NCBI GenBank assembly: GCA_026003355.1
Contig: BPHC01000003.1
Span: 103,093-167,092, forward strand
Direction of reading: 5' to 3'
Origin: Cyclobacteriaceae bacterium
GTDB lineage: Bacteria > Bacteroidota > Bacteroidia > Cytophagales > Cyclobacteriaceae
Length of the DNA stretch: 64,000 bases
Under the pieces are notes generated by a model. The model worked only from the letters and a program-made list of their open reading frames with translations. It made no database searches and had not been told where the DNA came from. Made by a program: the position numbers and the translations under genes. Below, piece after piece: positions 1 to 8,191 of this stretch (the first letter of the stretch is position 1; each line of letters starts with the position of its first letter).

Positions 1-1101
1 AATTGTGGTGATGTCATCAATCAGGCAGTTAACCTCATCAAATCACATCATATTTCAATTCCTGTACCCGATTCACTTAATTACGATCTCCGGCATACGG
101 TGGTTAACTGTCAGGTTAATTCCGGCTGCTTTTATTACGGCCTTGACCCCCTGAACAACTCGGTTGATATTTATAACCTTTCCACAAACAGATTTATTAC
201 TTCGTTGCGTTATTTTAATGATGGAAGGCCTGGCAGCTTCCCCATTACCACTTTTTATGTCCATAATGCAGACAGCATATTTTTATTTTCGGAAGAATTG
301 TTAACCTTAATTCTGGTAAATACCGGCAATGAAATAAAATACAAATGTGATTTAAAATACGCTCTGCAGGAGCTGGAGCAAAAGCACAGGGGTTTGTTTC
401 TGGATATGGCCGACAAGGACATGGTTTATTTAAAACACGGTAATCTGATATGTTTTAAACTGGGCAATGAATTATATTCACCCCCTGCCTCAGGATTTTT
501 CAATACTCCTTTAATTGCCGCATTTAGCCTTAGGCACGAAAAATTTTCGGGTGTTTTTGGAGATTTTCCTGAAGAGTGCAGCAATAATCCCACTCCGCTT
601 TCTATAGGATTTTACCTTACAGGCACCGGGGCTGATAGCGGTGTGTTGGTAAATTTTTACAGCCTGCCGTACCTGATGGAAATTACACCGGCAGGTGAAT
701 CAAAAAAAATTTGCCGTAAAAGTAACCACCTGCCTGATAAGTGGGAGGAGTATTCGGGTGACTTTTCTGACTTCCGGTCCTTTCAGCAATACCTGATATC
801 AAACGGATACTATACCAAATGCCTTACCGGTAAAAATGGGAACCTTAAAGCAGTGGTTGTTAAACATGCCGTAACCAGTACAACATTTGACAGACCGGCT
901 AATGCCTTTGATGCACCCTTTTCCATATTGCTTTGCGACAACAACCAGGTTGCGGGCGAAGCAAACTTTGAATCTTCCCGATATAATTATTATAATACAC
1001 ACCTCATGGATGAGAAATGGTTATTACTCGACTGCAACAACATAAACAACCCGCAATTCAGAGAGGGCTATCTCGAATTTGATGTGTTTGAATTGAAATA
1101 A
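1..1101 (+). CDS. Beta-propeller-like protein (DUF4221-like), 5' end outside window
   Basis: The reading frame is open from base 1 to the TAA at 1099-1101, so the gene begins upstream of the window. The first in-frame start codon inside the window (GTG at 100) is probably not the real start, because the 33 codons before it read as normal protein. The protein has short repeated strand-like segments and phrases such as NADSIFLFSE and GVFGDFPEEC, which resemble the DUF4221 six-bladed propellers of Cytophagales. The signal peptide would lie outside the window. It ends 6 bp before the next gene, which encodes a protein of similar style, so the two are probably co-transcribed. The function is unknown, and the family call is inference from style rather than a clear signature. 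Confidence 0.55.
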   Translation, partial: NCGDVINQAVNLIKSHHISIPVPDSLNYDLRHTVVNCQVNSGCFYYGLDPLNNSVDIYNLSTNRFITSLRYFNDGRPGSFPITTFYVHNADSIFLFSEELLTLILVNTGNEIKYKCDLKYALQELEQKHRGLFLDMADKDMVYLKHGNLICFKLGNELYSPPASGFFNTPLIAAFSLRHEKFSGVFGDFPEECSNNPTPLSIGFYLTGTGADSGVLVNFYSLPYLMEITPAGESKKICRKSNHLPDKWEEYSGDFSDFRSFQQYLISNGYYTKCLTGKNGNLKAVVVKHAVTSTTFDRPANAFDAPFSILLCDNNQVAGEANFESSRYNYYNTHLMDEKWLLLDCNNINNPQFREGYLEFDVFELK

Positions 1102-1107
1102 ACAGAT

Positions 1108-2031
1108 ATGATTGCAAAACATGGGTTGTTGTTGATTTTATACATGGTCCTGGCGGTAAGGGTCTGTTCGCAGGAACCGGACACGAGGCATTTGTTTTAC
1201 TGTAACGAAAATAAATCAGTTGAGCAGATTGTAATCCTATCTCAGCAAAATTTTCTGGGCTGGGCAATTGATAATGGCCGGAATTTTCTTGTTTTATACG
1301 ATCAACATCGGTTACCTGTTGATACGTTGATACTGGGCAACAATGCCACACACATGCTGCAACATATATGGCCTATATCGCATAATAAATTTTACGTTCA
1401 TCTGTTGAACAGGATGGGTGTTTGTTCTGTTGCCAACAACCGGTTTTCAGGGTGCGAATACTTTACCGGCAAAGCCGGGCTTCCCTACATCCCGCTTTGG
1501 CAGAAAAACAACCGGGCTGTTTATGTTTATGCCGATTATACCGGCAGAAAACAGGGCAGATATAAAACCCACTTTGTTATTACAGAAGCCGGTGATCATA
1601 AAATAATTACCAAAAATCTTGAGGATTTTGGCTTCTATATGCGCCCCGATAAAACAATGTTTGAGTTTTTTGTCGACAACAATAAACACGAACTCATTCT
1701 TCCGGTTGAATGGGCTGGTTCCGTTGCTTTTATTAATGAAAATGACGGCTCCTGCACCATAAAAAGAATTCCTCTCGATAAGAACAGAACGAAGGGTTTT
1801 TTCTACTACTACGATTACGTACACGACCAGCATTATTTTATGCGGCACGAGGAAGGCAAAAGCACTTATGGCCTGTTTGAAATATCCCGCGACTTCAGCT
1901 ATGCCAAACCAGTAACTGAACTTGATTTTATCCCCGGTCTTATTTGCGGAGGACATGCATTAAAAGCGCTGCCAATGAAAAAATCAGGCAAAAGTTTTAC
2001 CTGCTATTACCTGATGCCGCTTAGCCGGTAA
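1108..2031 (+). CDS. Secreted protein of unknown function
   Basis: This 307-residue protein starts with a typical Sec signal peptide (basic MIAKHG, then a hydrophobic run, with likely cleavage near VCSQ at residue 22). The mature part is rich in aromatic residues and beta-strand-like repeats and has no catalytic motif that I recognise. It follows the preceding propeller-like gene by 6 bp and probably forms a two-gene unit with it. The style suggests a periplasmic or surface propeller. I do not recognise a named family. The stop lies 8 bp from the end of the convergent DUF2520 gene. Confidence 0.6.
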   Translation: MIAKHGLLLILYMVLAVRVCSQEPDTRHLFYCNENKSVEQIVILSQQNFLGWAIDNGRNFLVLYDQHRLPVDTLILGNNATHMLQHIWPISHNKFYVHLLNRMGVCSVANNRFSGCEYFTGKAGLPYIPLWQKNNRAVYVYADYTGRKQGRYKTHFVITEAGDHKIITKNLEDFGFYMRPDKTMFEFFVDNNKHELILPVEWAGSVAFINENDGSCTIKRIPLDKNRTKGFFYYYDYVHDQHYFMRHEEGKSTYGLFEISRDFSYAKPVTELDFIPGLICGGHALKALPMKKSGKSFTCYYLMPLSR

Positions 2032-2039
2032 CTCGTTGG

Positions 2040-2816
2040 TTATTCCCGGTCAAGGATACTCTGGCTGATTAATTTATAAACAGCGGCATACTCCGGATGA
2101 GCTTCCAGAAATTCCATGTGCCGGTCTAGGGTTTGCAGGTCGCCCCTTTTGGCCGGACCGGTCTGCGCCCGTGCCGGCCCGGTTTCCAGGGCCTTGTTAA
2201 TGGTTTCGGCTATAAGGGGATTAAGCCACTCGGGTTTAAGGCCGTTATTTAGTAATATTTCGTGCGCAAGTGCAAGCAGGTGGTTAGTAAAGTTGCCGGC
2301 AAAAACCGCAGCCACGTGCAGGGCCAGCCGCTGCTGTTCGGTCAGGCGCAGCACATTGCGGCTAATGGCCTTACCCATGGTAAGCAGCAGGTTTTCTGTT
2401 TCTTCCGTGTCGGCTTCAACAAAAACAGGCACGGTGCTGAAATCAATTTTCCGACCTTTGCTAAAGGTTTGCAACGGATAAAAAACGCCGGTAGCAGCAG
2501 GGGCGGCATATTCCAGAACCTGGCGCGGCTTGCTGGCCGAGGTATGCACCAGTATGGCATTATCCGGCAGCACCACCTCGCGCACCAGTGTATCTATGGC
2601 GTCATCTGGAGTGCAAATAATAAAAACGCGGGCCCTGCTTTCGGAGAAATCAAGCACATCCAGGGCCTTTGCTTCATATAGGCGGCCCGTAAGCTGGCGG
2701 GCATGTGTAAGCTGGCGGCTGTACACTTCGCGCACCGGGTAGCCGGCGTTATCAAGAACGGGGGCCAGGTGCCAGGCCAGGTTACCGGCACCTATAAAGG
2801 ATACAGCGGGAGTCAT
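2040..2816 (-). CDS. Rossmann-like and DUF2520 domain-containing protein
   Basis: The 258-residue protein has an N-terminal NAD(P)-binding fold (SFIGAGNLAWHLA, residues 6-18) followed by an all-helical DUF2520 C-terminal half containing HVAAVFAGNFTNHL. The family resembles ketopantoate reductase and 6-phosphogluconate dehydrogenase in architecture, but its substrate is not established. It starts 7 bp after the stop of the cysteine desulfurase on the same strand, so the two are probably one transcript. Length and layout are normal for the family. Predicted to be cytoplasmic. Confidence 0.88.
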   Translation of the reverse strand: MTPAVSFIGAGNLAWHLAPVLDNAGYPVREVYSRQLTHARQLTGRLYEAKALDVLDFSESRARVFIICTPDDAIDTLVREVVLPDNAILVHTSASKPRQVLEYAAPAATGVFYPLQTFSKGRKIDFSTVPVFVEADTEETENLLLTMGKAISRNVLRLTEQQRLALHVAAVFAGNFTNHLLALAHEILLNNGLKPEWLNPLIAETINKALETGPARAQTGPAKRGDLQTLDRHMEFLEAHPEYAAVYKLISQSILDRE

Positions 2817-2823
2817 GCCGGCA

Positions 2824-3966
2824 TCAGGCTTCTACTTTTTTGTATAGTGCGGCCAGTACGTTTACTGCGTAGTCAATTTCTCCGGGGGTGTTGTACTTGC
2901 TGAACGAAAAGCGCACTGAGGGGCGTGTAGAGTTAGGATAAAGATGGGCCAGTACGTGCGAGCCCGTGGTGGCTCCGCTGCTGCAGGCACTTCCGCCCGA
3001 TGCCGACACGCCCTGCAGGTCGAGATTAAACAGTAACAAACTGCTGTCATCAGCCGCGGGCAGGCTAACATTTAACACGGTGTACAGGCTTTTTTCCATG
3101 CTGGCCGAGTCGCCATTGAAATGCACATCGGGAAGCGCTTCTTTCAGCCGGTAAATCATGCGTTGCTTGAGTGAAGAGATGTATTGCCGGTGGTCTTCCA
3201 TATCCCTGTAGGCTATTTCCAGGGCTTTGGCCAGGCCAATAATGCCATAAACATTTTCGGTGCCGCCGCGCATGTTACGCTCCTGCGCACCTCCGTGAAT
3301 AAACGGATGGATTTTATGATCTCTGCGCAGGTACATAAACCCGATGCCTTTGGGCCCATGAAACTTATGAGCAGCGGCTGTCATGCCGCACAAAAATATA
3401 CTTTTAAGATCGTGTCGGTAGTGCCCCACGGTTTGTACAGTATCGGAATGAAAATAGGCTTTGTGTTCGCGGCACAGATTACCAACAGTCTGTATGTCTA
3501 ACAAATTGCCTATTTCGTTGTTGGCATGCATAAGCGACACCAGGGCATTGGGATACTGCCTTAACAGTTCTTCCAGATGGTCCAGTTGTACATGGCCCTT
3601 TTCGTCCAGTTCTACATAGTGCAGCTGGGCTTTGCCCGTCTGGGTAATGTGTTGCAGCGTGTGCAGAACGGCATGGTGCTCAACAGGCGAAGAGATGAGG
3701 TGCTGTATGCCATAGGTTTGCACGGCACAGGTAAGGATGGCATTGTCGGCCTCTGTGCCGCCCGAAGTAAAAATAATTTCACCCGGAGAGCAGTTTAACA
3801 GTTCAGCTACTTTTTTGCGTGCCGATTCTATGGCGGCCCGCACTTTGCGCCCGTGCGCGTGTGTGGACGATGGATTGCCAAAGTCTTCAAGCAAAAAGGG
3901 CTTCATGGCATCGAATACCTCGGGATCGAGCGGCGTGGTAGCTGCATTATCCAAATAAACCTGCAT
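2824..3966 (-). CDS. Cysteine desulfurase (NifS/IscS class V aminotransferase family)
   Basis: This PLP enzyme removes sulfur from cysteine as a protein-bound persulfide, used for Fe-S clusters or thio-modified tRNA. I chose the ATG at 3966 (MQVYLDNAATT), giving 380 residues, because family members start just before the YLDNAATTP motif; the longer frame upstream is not conserved-looking. The PLP lysine is in AAHKFHGPKG (K201), and the active-site cysteine lies in GGSACSSG (C328) within the long mobile loop of IscS-type enzymes. A TATTTTTG promoter-like element lies at 3984-3991. The DUF2520 gene follows after 7 bp. No scaffold (iscU/sufU) gene is adjacent, so the exact sulfur acceptor cannot be told. 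Confidence 0.92.
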   Translation of the reverse strand: MQVYLDNAATTPLDPEVFDAMKPFLLEDFGNPSSTHAHGRKVRAAIESARKKVAELLNCSPGEIIFTSGGTEADNAILTCAVQTYGIQHLISSPVEHHAVLHTLQHITQTGKAQLHYVELDEKGHVQLDHLEELLRQYPNALVSLMHANNEIGNLLDIQTVGNLCREHKAYFHSDTVQTVGHYRHDLKSIFLCGMTAAAHKFHGPKGIGFMYLRRDHKIHPFIHGGAQERNMRGGTENVYGIIGLAKALEIAYRDMEDHRQYISSLKQRMIYRLKEALPDVHFNGDSASMEKSLYTVLNVSLPAADDSSLLLFNLDLQGVSASGGSACSSGATTGSHVLAHLYPNSTRPSVRFSFSKYNTPGEIDYAVNVLAALYKKVEA

Positions 3967-3983
3967 AGGTGGAATATTTAACG

Positions 3984-3991
3984 CAAAAATA
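3984..3991 (-). promoter_or_regulatory. Bacteroidota -7 element (TATTTTTG) before cysteine desulfurase
   Basis: On the minus strand the sequence reads TATTTTTG, matching the TAnnTTTG -7 consensus of Bacteroidota. It ends 17 bp before the ATG at 3966. No clear -33 TTTG is visible at the usual spacing. Confidence 0.45.
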
Positions 3992-4117
3992 GGCAAACGG
4001 CTGAAAATTGCCCGCCCGCCCGCCCGATAACAAGTCACCCTTAGTGGGTATAATTTTACCTGATTACAGGGATAAAACAACCGGAAAATCACAGACTTCT
4101 TTCGGAAAATTAGGATT

Positions 4118-5305
4118 ATGAAAACAACAATTGGTATTGCCGTGAGCTGGCTTATTTGCTCGCTCAAAATATTTGCTCAAAGCCCGGAGGAGTGTTCTGA
4201 CTGGATTGACAAATTTTGTCTTTTTACCAATAACGGGAAGGTGGGACTATATGACGAAAAAAAGAAGAAAACGGTGCTACCGGCAGAGTATGATTCTATA
4301 ATTACTGATGAAATGCAGCTCCGATATATTCTTGCCTGGAAGGACGGCATCCCTTATCCGTTTACTATGCAGCTAAAACCTGTAAACCTTCGCGAACGGT
4401 ACAGTTTCATTCGCATTGTATCAACGGATGATTCTGAGGGCGCTTACCTTGTAGCAAAAGATAATCGGGGCGAATTTATTCCGATAACTGAAGAATCGTG
4501 GCTGCCATCAGCGGTCAGGGTTAATGACCGGCTCATGATTTCAGAAACGGAAGTTACACTGAGAGATTGGCTGTTGTTTATGAGTGATGTGCAGAAAGAT
4601 GTACCGTTTTCGAAAACCATGCCCGACAGCTCGCGCATGCATGCGCATTCAAAGGCTTTTTTAAGATGGTTTTTGAAATACATGGAAGAAGAAGTTTCAC
4701 ACAACACCTACCTGAAATTGAAATTCAAAGAATATTCAGATAGAAAGCTGATACGTTACCCTTCGCAGCTGTTGGATAAATCAATTGCCGGATACGGTTT
4801 TATGCCCGTTACCGGCATTAGCTATGAACAAGCCCAGCTTTATTGCAAATGGCTTACGGATTTATATGAAGAGAGCTATACCGGTTATTTAAGCAGCATA
4901 AAAGTAAACTTCCGTTTACCTGCAAAAGAAGAGTGGGAAAAACTTACGCTTGCCGGACTGAACGCCTCCATGAGGTCCAACCAATTATTCGACAGCCTGA
5001 ACACGGAAGGTTGTTTTCTGTTTAATTACCGATTTGCATCGGATTGCAAGAGCTTTGATTCCTTTATGAAAAAATATGGTTCACGGGGCGTTATGCAGGT
5101 GATGGAATTTTTTCCTGACAACATGGGCGTTTACAATCTGTTTGGCAATGTAGCCGAAATGACAGAGGAAAAGGGCCTTGCCAAAGGCGGCCATTACGAT
5201 TTATGGGCCCGGCTTTGTGCAATTGATAAGGACCAGCATTATGAACAGCCGGAGCCCTGGCTGGGTTTTCGCTGGGTTGCTGAAGTGTTACTGAAAAAAA
5301 AATGA
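4118..5305 (+). CDS. Secreted SUMF1/formylglycine-generating-enzyme-like protein
   Basis: The 395-residue protein has a signal peptide (MKTTIGIAV...IFAQ, cleaved near residue 21). Residues 35-70 resemble a WG repeat (NNGKVGLYDEKKKKTVLPAEYDSI is the visible unit, in part). From about residue 145 there is a SUMF1/FGE-type fold: a site resembling EVTLRDWLLFM, a VTGISYEQAQLYCKWL segment, RLPAKEEWE, then GVYNLFGNVAEM and a C-terminal GGHYDLWARLC...GFRWV. These are the standard landmarks of the family. The paired catalytic cysteines of true FGE are not obvious, so it may be a structural relative, like the gliding proteins GldJ/GldK, rather than a sulfatase activator. It stands alone between convergent neighbours. 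Confidence 0.8.
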   Translation: MKTTIGIAVSWLICSLKIFAQSPEECSDWIDKFCLFTNNGKVGLYDEKKKKTVLPAEYDSIITDEMQLRYILAWKDGIPYPFTMQLKPVNLRERYSFIRIVSTDDSEGAYLVAKDNRGEFIPITEESWLPSAVRVNDRLMISETEVTLRDWLLFMSDVQKDVPFSKTMPDSSRMHAHSKAFLRWFLKYMEEEVSHNTYLKLKFKEYSDRKLIRYPSQLLDKSIAGYGFMPVTGISYEQAQLYCKWLTDLYEESYTGYLSSIKVNFRLPAKEEWEKLTLAGLNASMRSNQLFDSLNTEGCFLFNYRFASDCKSFDSFMKKYGSRGVMQVMEFFPDNMGVYNLFGNVAEMTEEKGLAKGGHYDLWARLCAIDKDQHYEQPEPWLGFRWVAEVLLKKK

Positions 5306-5308
5306 AAA

Positions 5309-6691
5309 CTAAGCGAGCTCCTGTATGGTTTGCATAATTTTTTCGGCCAGGGCATCGGCCCGGCGTTGCGAGGTAGACTCGGCGTAAATCCGTATAATCG
5401 GCTCGGTGTTCGATTTGCGCAGATGCACCCACTCCCGCGATTGCTCAAATTCAATTTTCACCCCATCGGTAGTAATAATTTTTTGGGTTGCATAAACTAA
5501 CTTAATACGCTCCAGCACGGCATCGGTGTTTATTTGGGGGCTCAGTTCAATTTTGTTTTTGGAGATATAATAATCCGGATAGGTTTTACGAAGTTCCGAT
5601 GCTTTCAGGCCCGTCCGGGCCAGATGGGAAAGAAAAAGCGCAATACCTATCAGTGCATCCCGGCCGTAATGCAATTCGGGAAATATTACACCTCCGTTGC
5701 CTTCGCCACCAATTATAGCGTTGGTCTTTTTCATCATTTCCACCACATTTACCTCACCTACGGCCGAGGCTGTATAGGTGCCTCCGGCCTTTTCGGTGAT
5801 GTCGCGAAGGGCACGGGTGGACGAAAGGTTTGAAACGCTGTTGCCTTTTTTCTTTCTGAGAATGTAGTCGGCCACAGCCACCAGCGTGTATTCTTCGCCA
5901 AAGGGTTTTCCGTCTTCCTGCACCAACGCAAGCCGGTCAACATCCGGGTCAACCACAATGCCCAGGTGGCATTTTTCTTTTTTTACCGTGCGGCATAACT
6001 GGCCAATATGTTCAGGCAGGGGTTCGGGGTTGTGCGCAAATTTTCCGGTAGGTGCGCCATTGAGCAGCACAATGTTTTTAACGCCAAGTTTTTTAAGCAA
6101 CAGGGGAACAGCAATTCCGCCTGTTGAGTTTACCGCATCAACGGCAATTTTAAGCCGTGCCCGGGCAATGGCTTTTGCATCTACCCATTTGTTTTTCACA
6201 ATGCGGTCTATGTGTTTATTGAGGTAATGGTCTTTAAAAACATATTTTCCGGTGCGTCCGGCGGGGGCAAATAAAAAGTTTTCCTGCTCGGCCAGTTGCA
6301 AAACGGCTTTTCCATCGTGTGCAGAAATAAACTCTCCTTTTTCGTTCAGCAGCTTCAGGGCGTTCCATTCGGCCGGGTTGTGGCTGGCGGTAATAATAAT
6401 GCCGCCGCCGGCTTTTTCCAGGGGCACGGCTATTTCAACGGTGGGCGTGGTAGAAAGGCCCAGGTCGGTTACGTCCAGCCCCAGCGCCAGCAGGGTTTCG
6501 CGCACCAGGGCGCTTACCATGGCTCCGGACAGGCGGGCATCCCGCCCGATAACAACCTTTTTACCTTTCCGGGCGAGCACCCACATTCCAAAGGCTGCAG
6601 CAAATTTTACAACATCAACGGGAGTGAGGTTTTCTTCCGGGCGGCCGCCAATGGTGCCGCGGATGCCGGAAATGGATTTCATTAATGCCAC
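5309..6691 (-). CDS. glmM: Phosphoglucosamine mutase
   Basis: The enzyme interconverts glucosamine-6-phosphate and glucosamine-1-phosphate for UDP-GlcNAc and peptidoglycan. All four loops of the alpha-D-phosphohexomutase family are present: catalytic TASHNP (phosphoserine S103), metal-binding DPDVDR, sugar-binding GEGNGG and phosphate-binding RKSNTEPIIRIY near the C-terminus. Length is 460 residues with a GTG start at 6691 (reading MALMKSISGIRGT); an ATG exists three codons later at 6682. I prefer the GTG because close relatives have three or four residues before KSISGIRGT. A TAATTTTG promoter element is at 6717-6724. A phosphomannomutase specificity cannot be fully excluded. Confidence 0.9.
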   Translation of the reverse strand: MALMKSISGIRGTIGGRPEENLTPVDVVKFAAAFGMWVLARKGKKVVIGRDARLSGAMVSALVRETLLALGLDVTDLGLSTTPTVEIAVPLEKAGGGIIITASHNPAEWNALKLLNEKGEFISAHDGKAVLQLAEQENFLFAPAGRTGKYVFKDHYLNKHIDRIVKNKWVDAKAIARARLKIAVDAVNSTGGIAVPLLLKKLGVKNIVLLNGAPTGKFAHNPEPLPEHIGQLCRTVKKEKCHLGIVVDPDVDRLALVQEDGKPFGEEYTLVAVADYILRKKKGNSVSNLSSTRALRDITEKAGGTYTASAVGEVNVVEMMKKTNAIIGGEGNGGVIFPELHYGRDALIGIALFLSHLARTGLKASELRKTYPDYYISKNKIELSPQINTDAVLERIKLVYATQKIITTDGVKIEFEQSREWVHLRKSNTEPIIRIYAESTSQRRADALAEKIMQTIQELA

Positions 6692-6716
6692 TGTACCGAG
6701 GAATTAAAAAAGTTCT

Positions 6717-6724
6717 CAAAATTA
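6717..6724 (-). promoter_or_regulatory. -7 element (TAATTTTG) before glmM
   Basis: The minus strand reads TAATTTTG, a full match to TAnnTTTG, 25 bp before the GTG at 6691. It is the only such element in the glmM/6743 intergenic stretch. Confidence 0.45.
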
Positions 6725-6742
6725 AACTTATATGGCACTTGC

Positions 6743-6976
6743 TCATCTTTTGCCGGCAACCGGAGGGAGCGCAGCTTTGCCGTCCGGACTGCCGCAGGCA
6801 TTGTCATCGGCCGTAAGGGTTTTGCCGCAATAGCCGCAGGTGGCGCCTTCCTTGTTCAGCCAGGGGCTCTGCGAGGCGCAGGTTCCGCGAAATTCGCCAT
6901 TTTTAACGAACAGAAGCCTGACCGACATCAAAATGAAAAATAAGGCCAAAATGCCTATGGAAAGCAACCATACCAT
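6743..6976 (-). CDS. Small conserved membrane protein with Cys-rich tail
   Basis: A 77-residue protein starts at the ATG at 6976. It has one hydrophobic segment (residues 3-24) followed by VRLLFVKNGEFRGTCASQ and a short cysteine-containing stretch, CGYCGKTL. This layout (one membrane helix, a FRGTCASQ block, then CGxCGK) matches a small protein I recall as widely conserved in Bacteroidota but without a function. The longer frame reaching back to 7177 runs through mazG and is rejected. The start is divergent from mazG, with its own TATCTTTG element at 6999-7006. The cysteines could bind metal, but that is inference. Confidence 0.75.
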   Translation of the reverse strand: MVWLLSIGILALFFILMSVRLLFVKNGEFRGTCASQSPWLNKEGATCGYCGKTLTADDNACGSPDGKAALPPVAGKR

Positions 6977-6998
6977 GAGCAAATAAGTAATTTGTGTA

Positions 6999-7034
6999 CA
7001 AAGATAACAACACCAATTGGTTGGCTTAAGTTTG
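6999..7034. promoter_or_regulatory. Divergent -7 elements for mazG and the small membrane protein
   Basis: Two TAnnTTTG elements face away from each other: TATCTTTG on the minus strand at 6999-7006 for the gene starting at 6976, and TAAGTTTG on the plus strand at 7027-7034 for mazG. The mazG element ends only 5 bp before the ATG at 7040, implying a leaderless or nearly leaderless transcript. Confidence 0.5.
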
Positions 7035-7039
7035 TGCCT

Positions 7040-7837
7040 ATGAAAAAGCCACTTTCCAAACCCGATGCCCGCAGGGAAGAAAAACTCAGGGCTTTCGACC
7101 GGCTGCTTACCATAATGGACGAGTTGCGCGAAAACTGCCCATGGGACAAAAAGCAAACAATGGAAAGCCTGCGGCACCTGACCATTGAAGAAACCTATGA
7201 GCTTGCAGATGCCATATTGAACAATAATATGGACGAGATAAAAAAAGAGCTGGGCGACTTAATGCTGCACAATGTGTTTTATGCCCGCATTGCTTCGGAG
7301 CAGGGAGCCTTTGACGTGGCCGATGTGTTGAATGCCATCTGCGATAAACTCATTGAACGCCACCCGCATATCTATGGAAATGTGGTGGCCGAAGATGAAC
7401 AAACCGTAAAGGCCAACTGGGAAAAACTAAAACTCAGGGGCGGCAGCAAATCGGTGCTGGCCGGTGTACCCCAATCGCTGCCTGCCCTGGTAAAAGCCAT
7501 GCGCATTCAGGATAAAGCCCGTGGTGTGGGGTTCGACTGGGAAAAACCCGGGCAGGTATGGGAAAAGGTACAGGAAGAACTGGGCGAACTGCAGGAAGCC
7601 ACAGCTGCAGCCGACCAGAAGAAGATTATGGAAGAGTTTGGCGACCTGCTCTTTTCGCTGGTGAATTACGCCCGCTTTATTGGAGTTGACCCGGAGGAAG
7701 CCCTGGAGCGCACAAACAAAAAATTCATCTCCAGATTTACTTACCTGGAAACCGAAGCGGCCAAAGACGGTAAAAAACTGAGCGAAATGACACTGTCCGA
7801 AATGGACCATTACTGGGAGCGCGCCAAGCAGAAATAA
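7040..7837 (+). CDS. mazG: Nucleoside triphosphate pyrophosphohydrolase MazG
   Basis: MazG hydrolyses (d)NTPs to NMP and pyrophosphate, a house-cleaning role. The 265-residue protein has the tandem MazG layout of the E. coli type: an N-terminal domain with CPWDKKQT and EETYELADAI, then KKELGDLMLHNVFYA, and a second domain with EELGELQEA and EEFGDLLFSLVNYARF. The acidic EExxE...ExxD metal ligands are visible in both halves. I chose the ATG at 7040 (MKKPLSKPDARRE) because the upstream codons contain the promoter element. It is followed 15 bp later by the SdpI-like gene, probably in the same transcript. Confidence 0.93.
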   Translation: MKKPLSKPDARREEKLRAFDRLLTIMDELRENCPWDKKQTMESLRHLTIEETYELADAILNNNMDEIKKELGDLMLHNVFYARIASEQGAFDVADVLNAICDKLIERHPHIYGNVVAEDEQTVKANWEKLKLRGGSKSVLAGVPQSLPALVKAMRIQDKARGVGFDWEKPGQVWEKVQEELGELQEATAAADQKKIMEEFGDLLFSLVNYARFIGVDPEEALERTNKKFISRFTYLETEAAKDGKKLSEMTLSEMDHYWERAKQK

Positions 7838-7852
7838 TTAAAACTCAACGAA

Positions 7853-8188
7853 ATGAACACTACCTTTTGGTTACACCTGCTGCTGGGGCCGCTGATGGTG
7901 GTACTGGCATTCTTGTTCAAAACGATTCCACCAAAAAAAATCAACCACTGGTACGGCTACCGCACACCCCGTTCCATGCGCAGCCCGGAGGCGTGGCACT
8001 TCGCCAACCGGTACAGCAGCAATGCCTTGGTAATCATTTCCGGATTAACCTGTGTGGTTCAGGTAGTCACCCATTCGGTAATGACCTTTCAATCGGCTAT
8101 TACCGTATCGGCCATCTTTTTGTCAGTAGCTTTAATAGCCGTTATTCTGCTTACCGAGATTCAGTTGAAGAAAAAAGGGTTTACCTGA
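7853..8188 (+). CDS. SdpI family membrane protein
   Basis: The 111-residue protein has three hydrophobic segments and the SdpI-family signature KINHWYGYRTPRSMRS followed by W-xx-ANRYSS. The best-studied member, Bacillus SdpI, gives immunity to the toxin SdpC, but most members, including those in Bacteroidota, have no tested role. No toxin gene is nearby. It lies 15 bp downstream of mazG and ends 3 bp from the end of the convergent antiporter gene. Confidence 0.85.
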   Translation: MNTTFWLHLLLGPLMVVLAFLFKTIPPKKINHWYGYRTPRSMRSPEAWHFANRYSSNALVIISGLTCVVQVVTHSVMTFQSAITVSAIFLSVALIAVILLTEIQLKKKGFT

Positions 8189-8191
8189 TAT

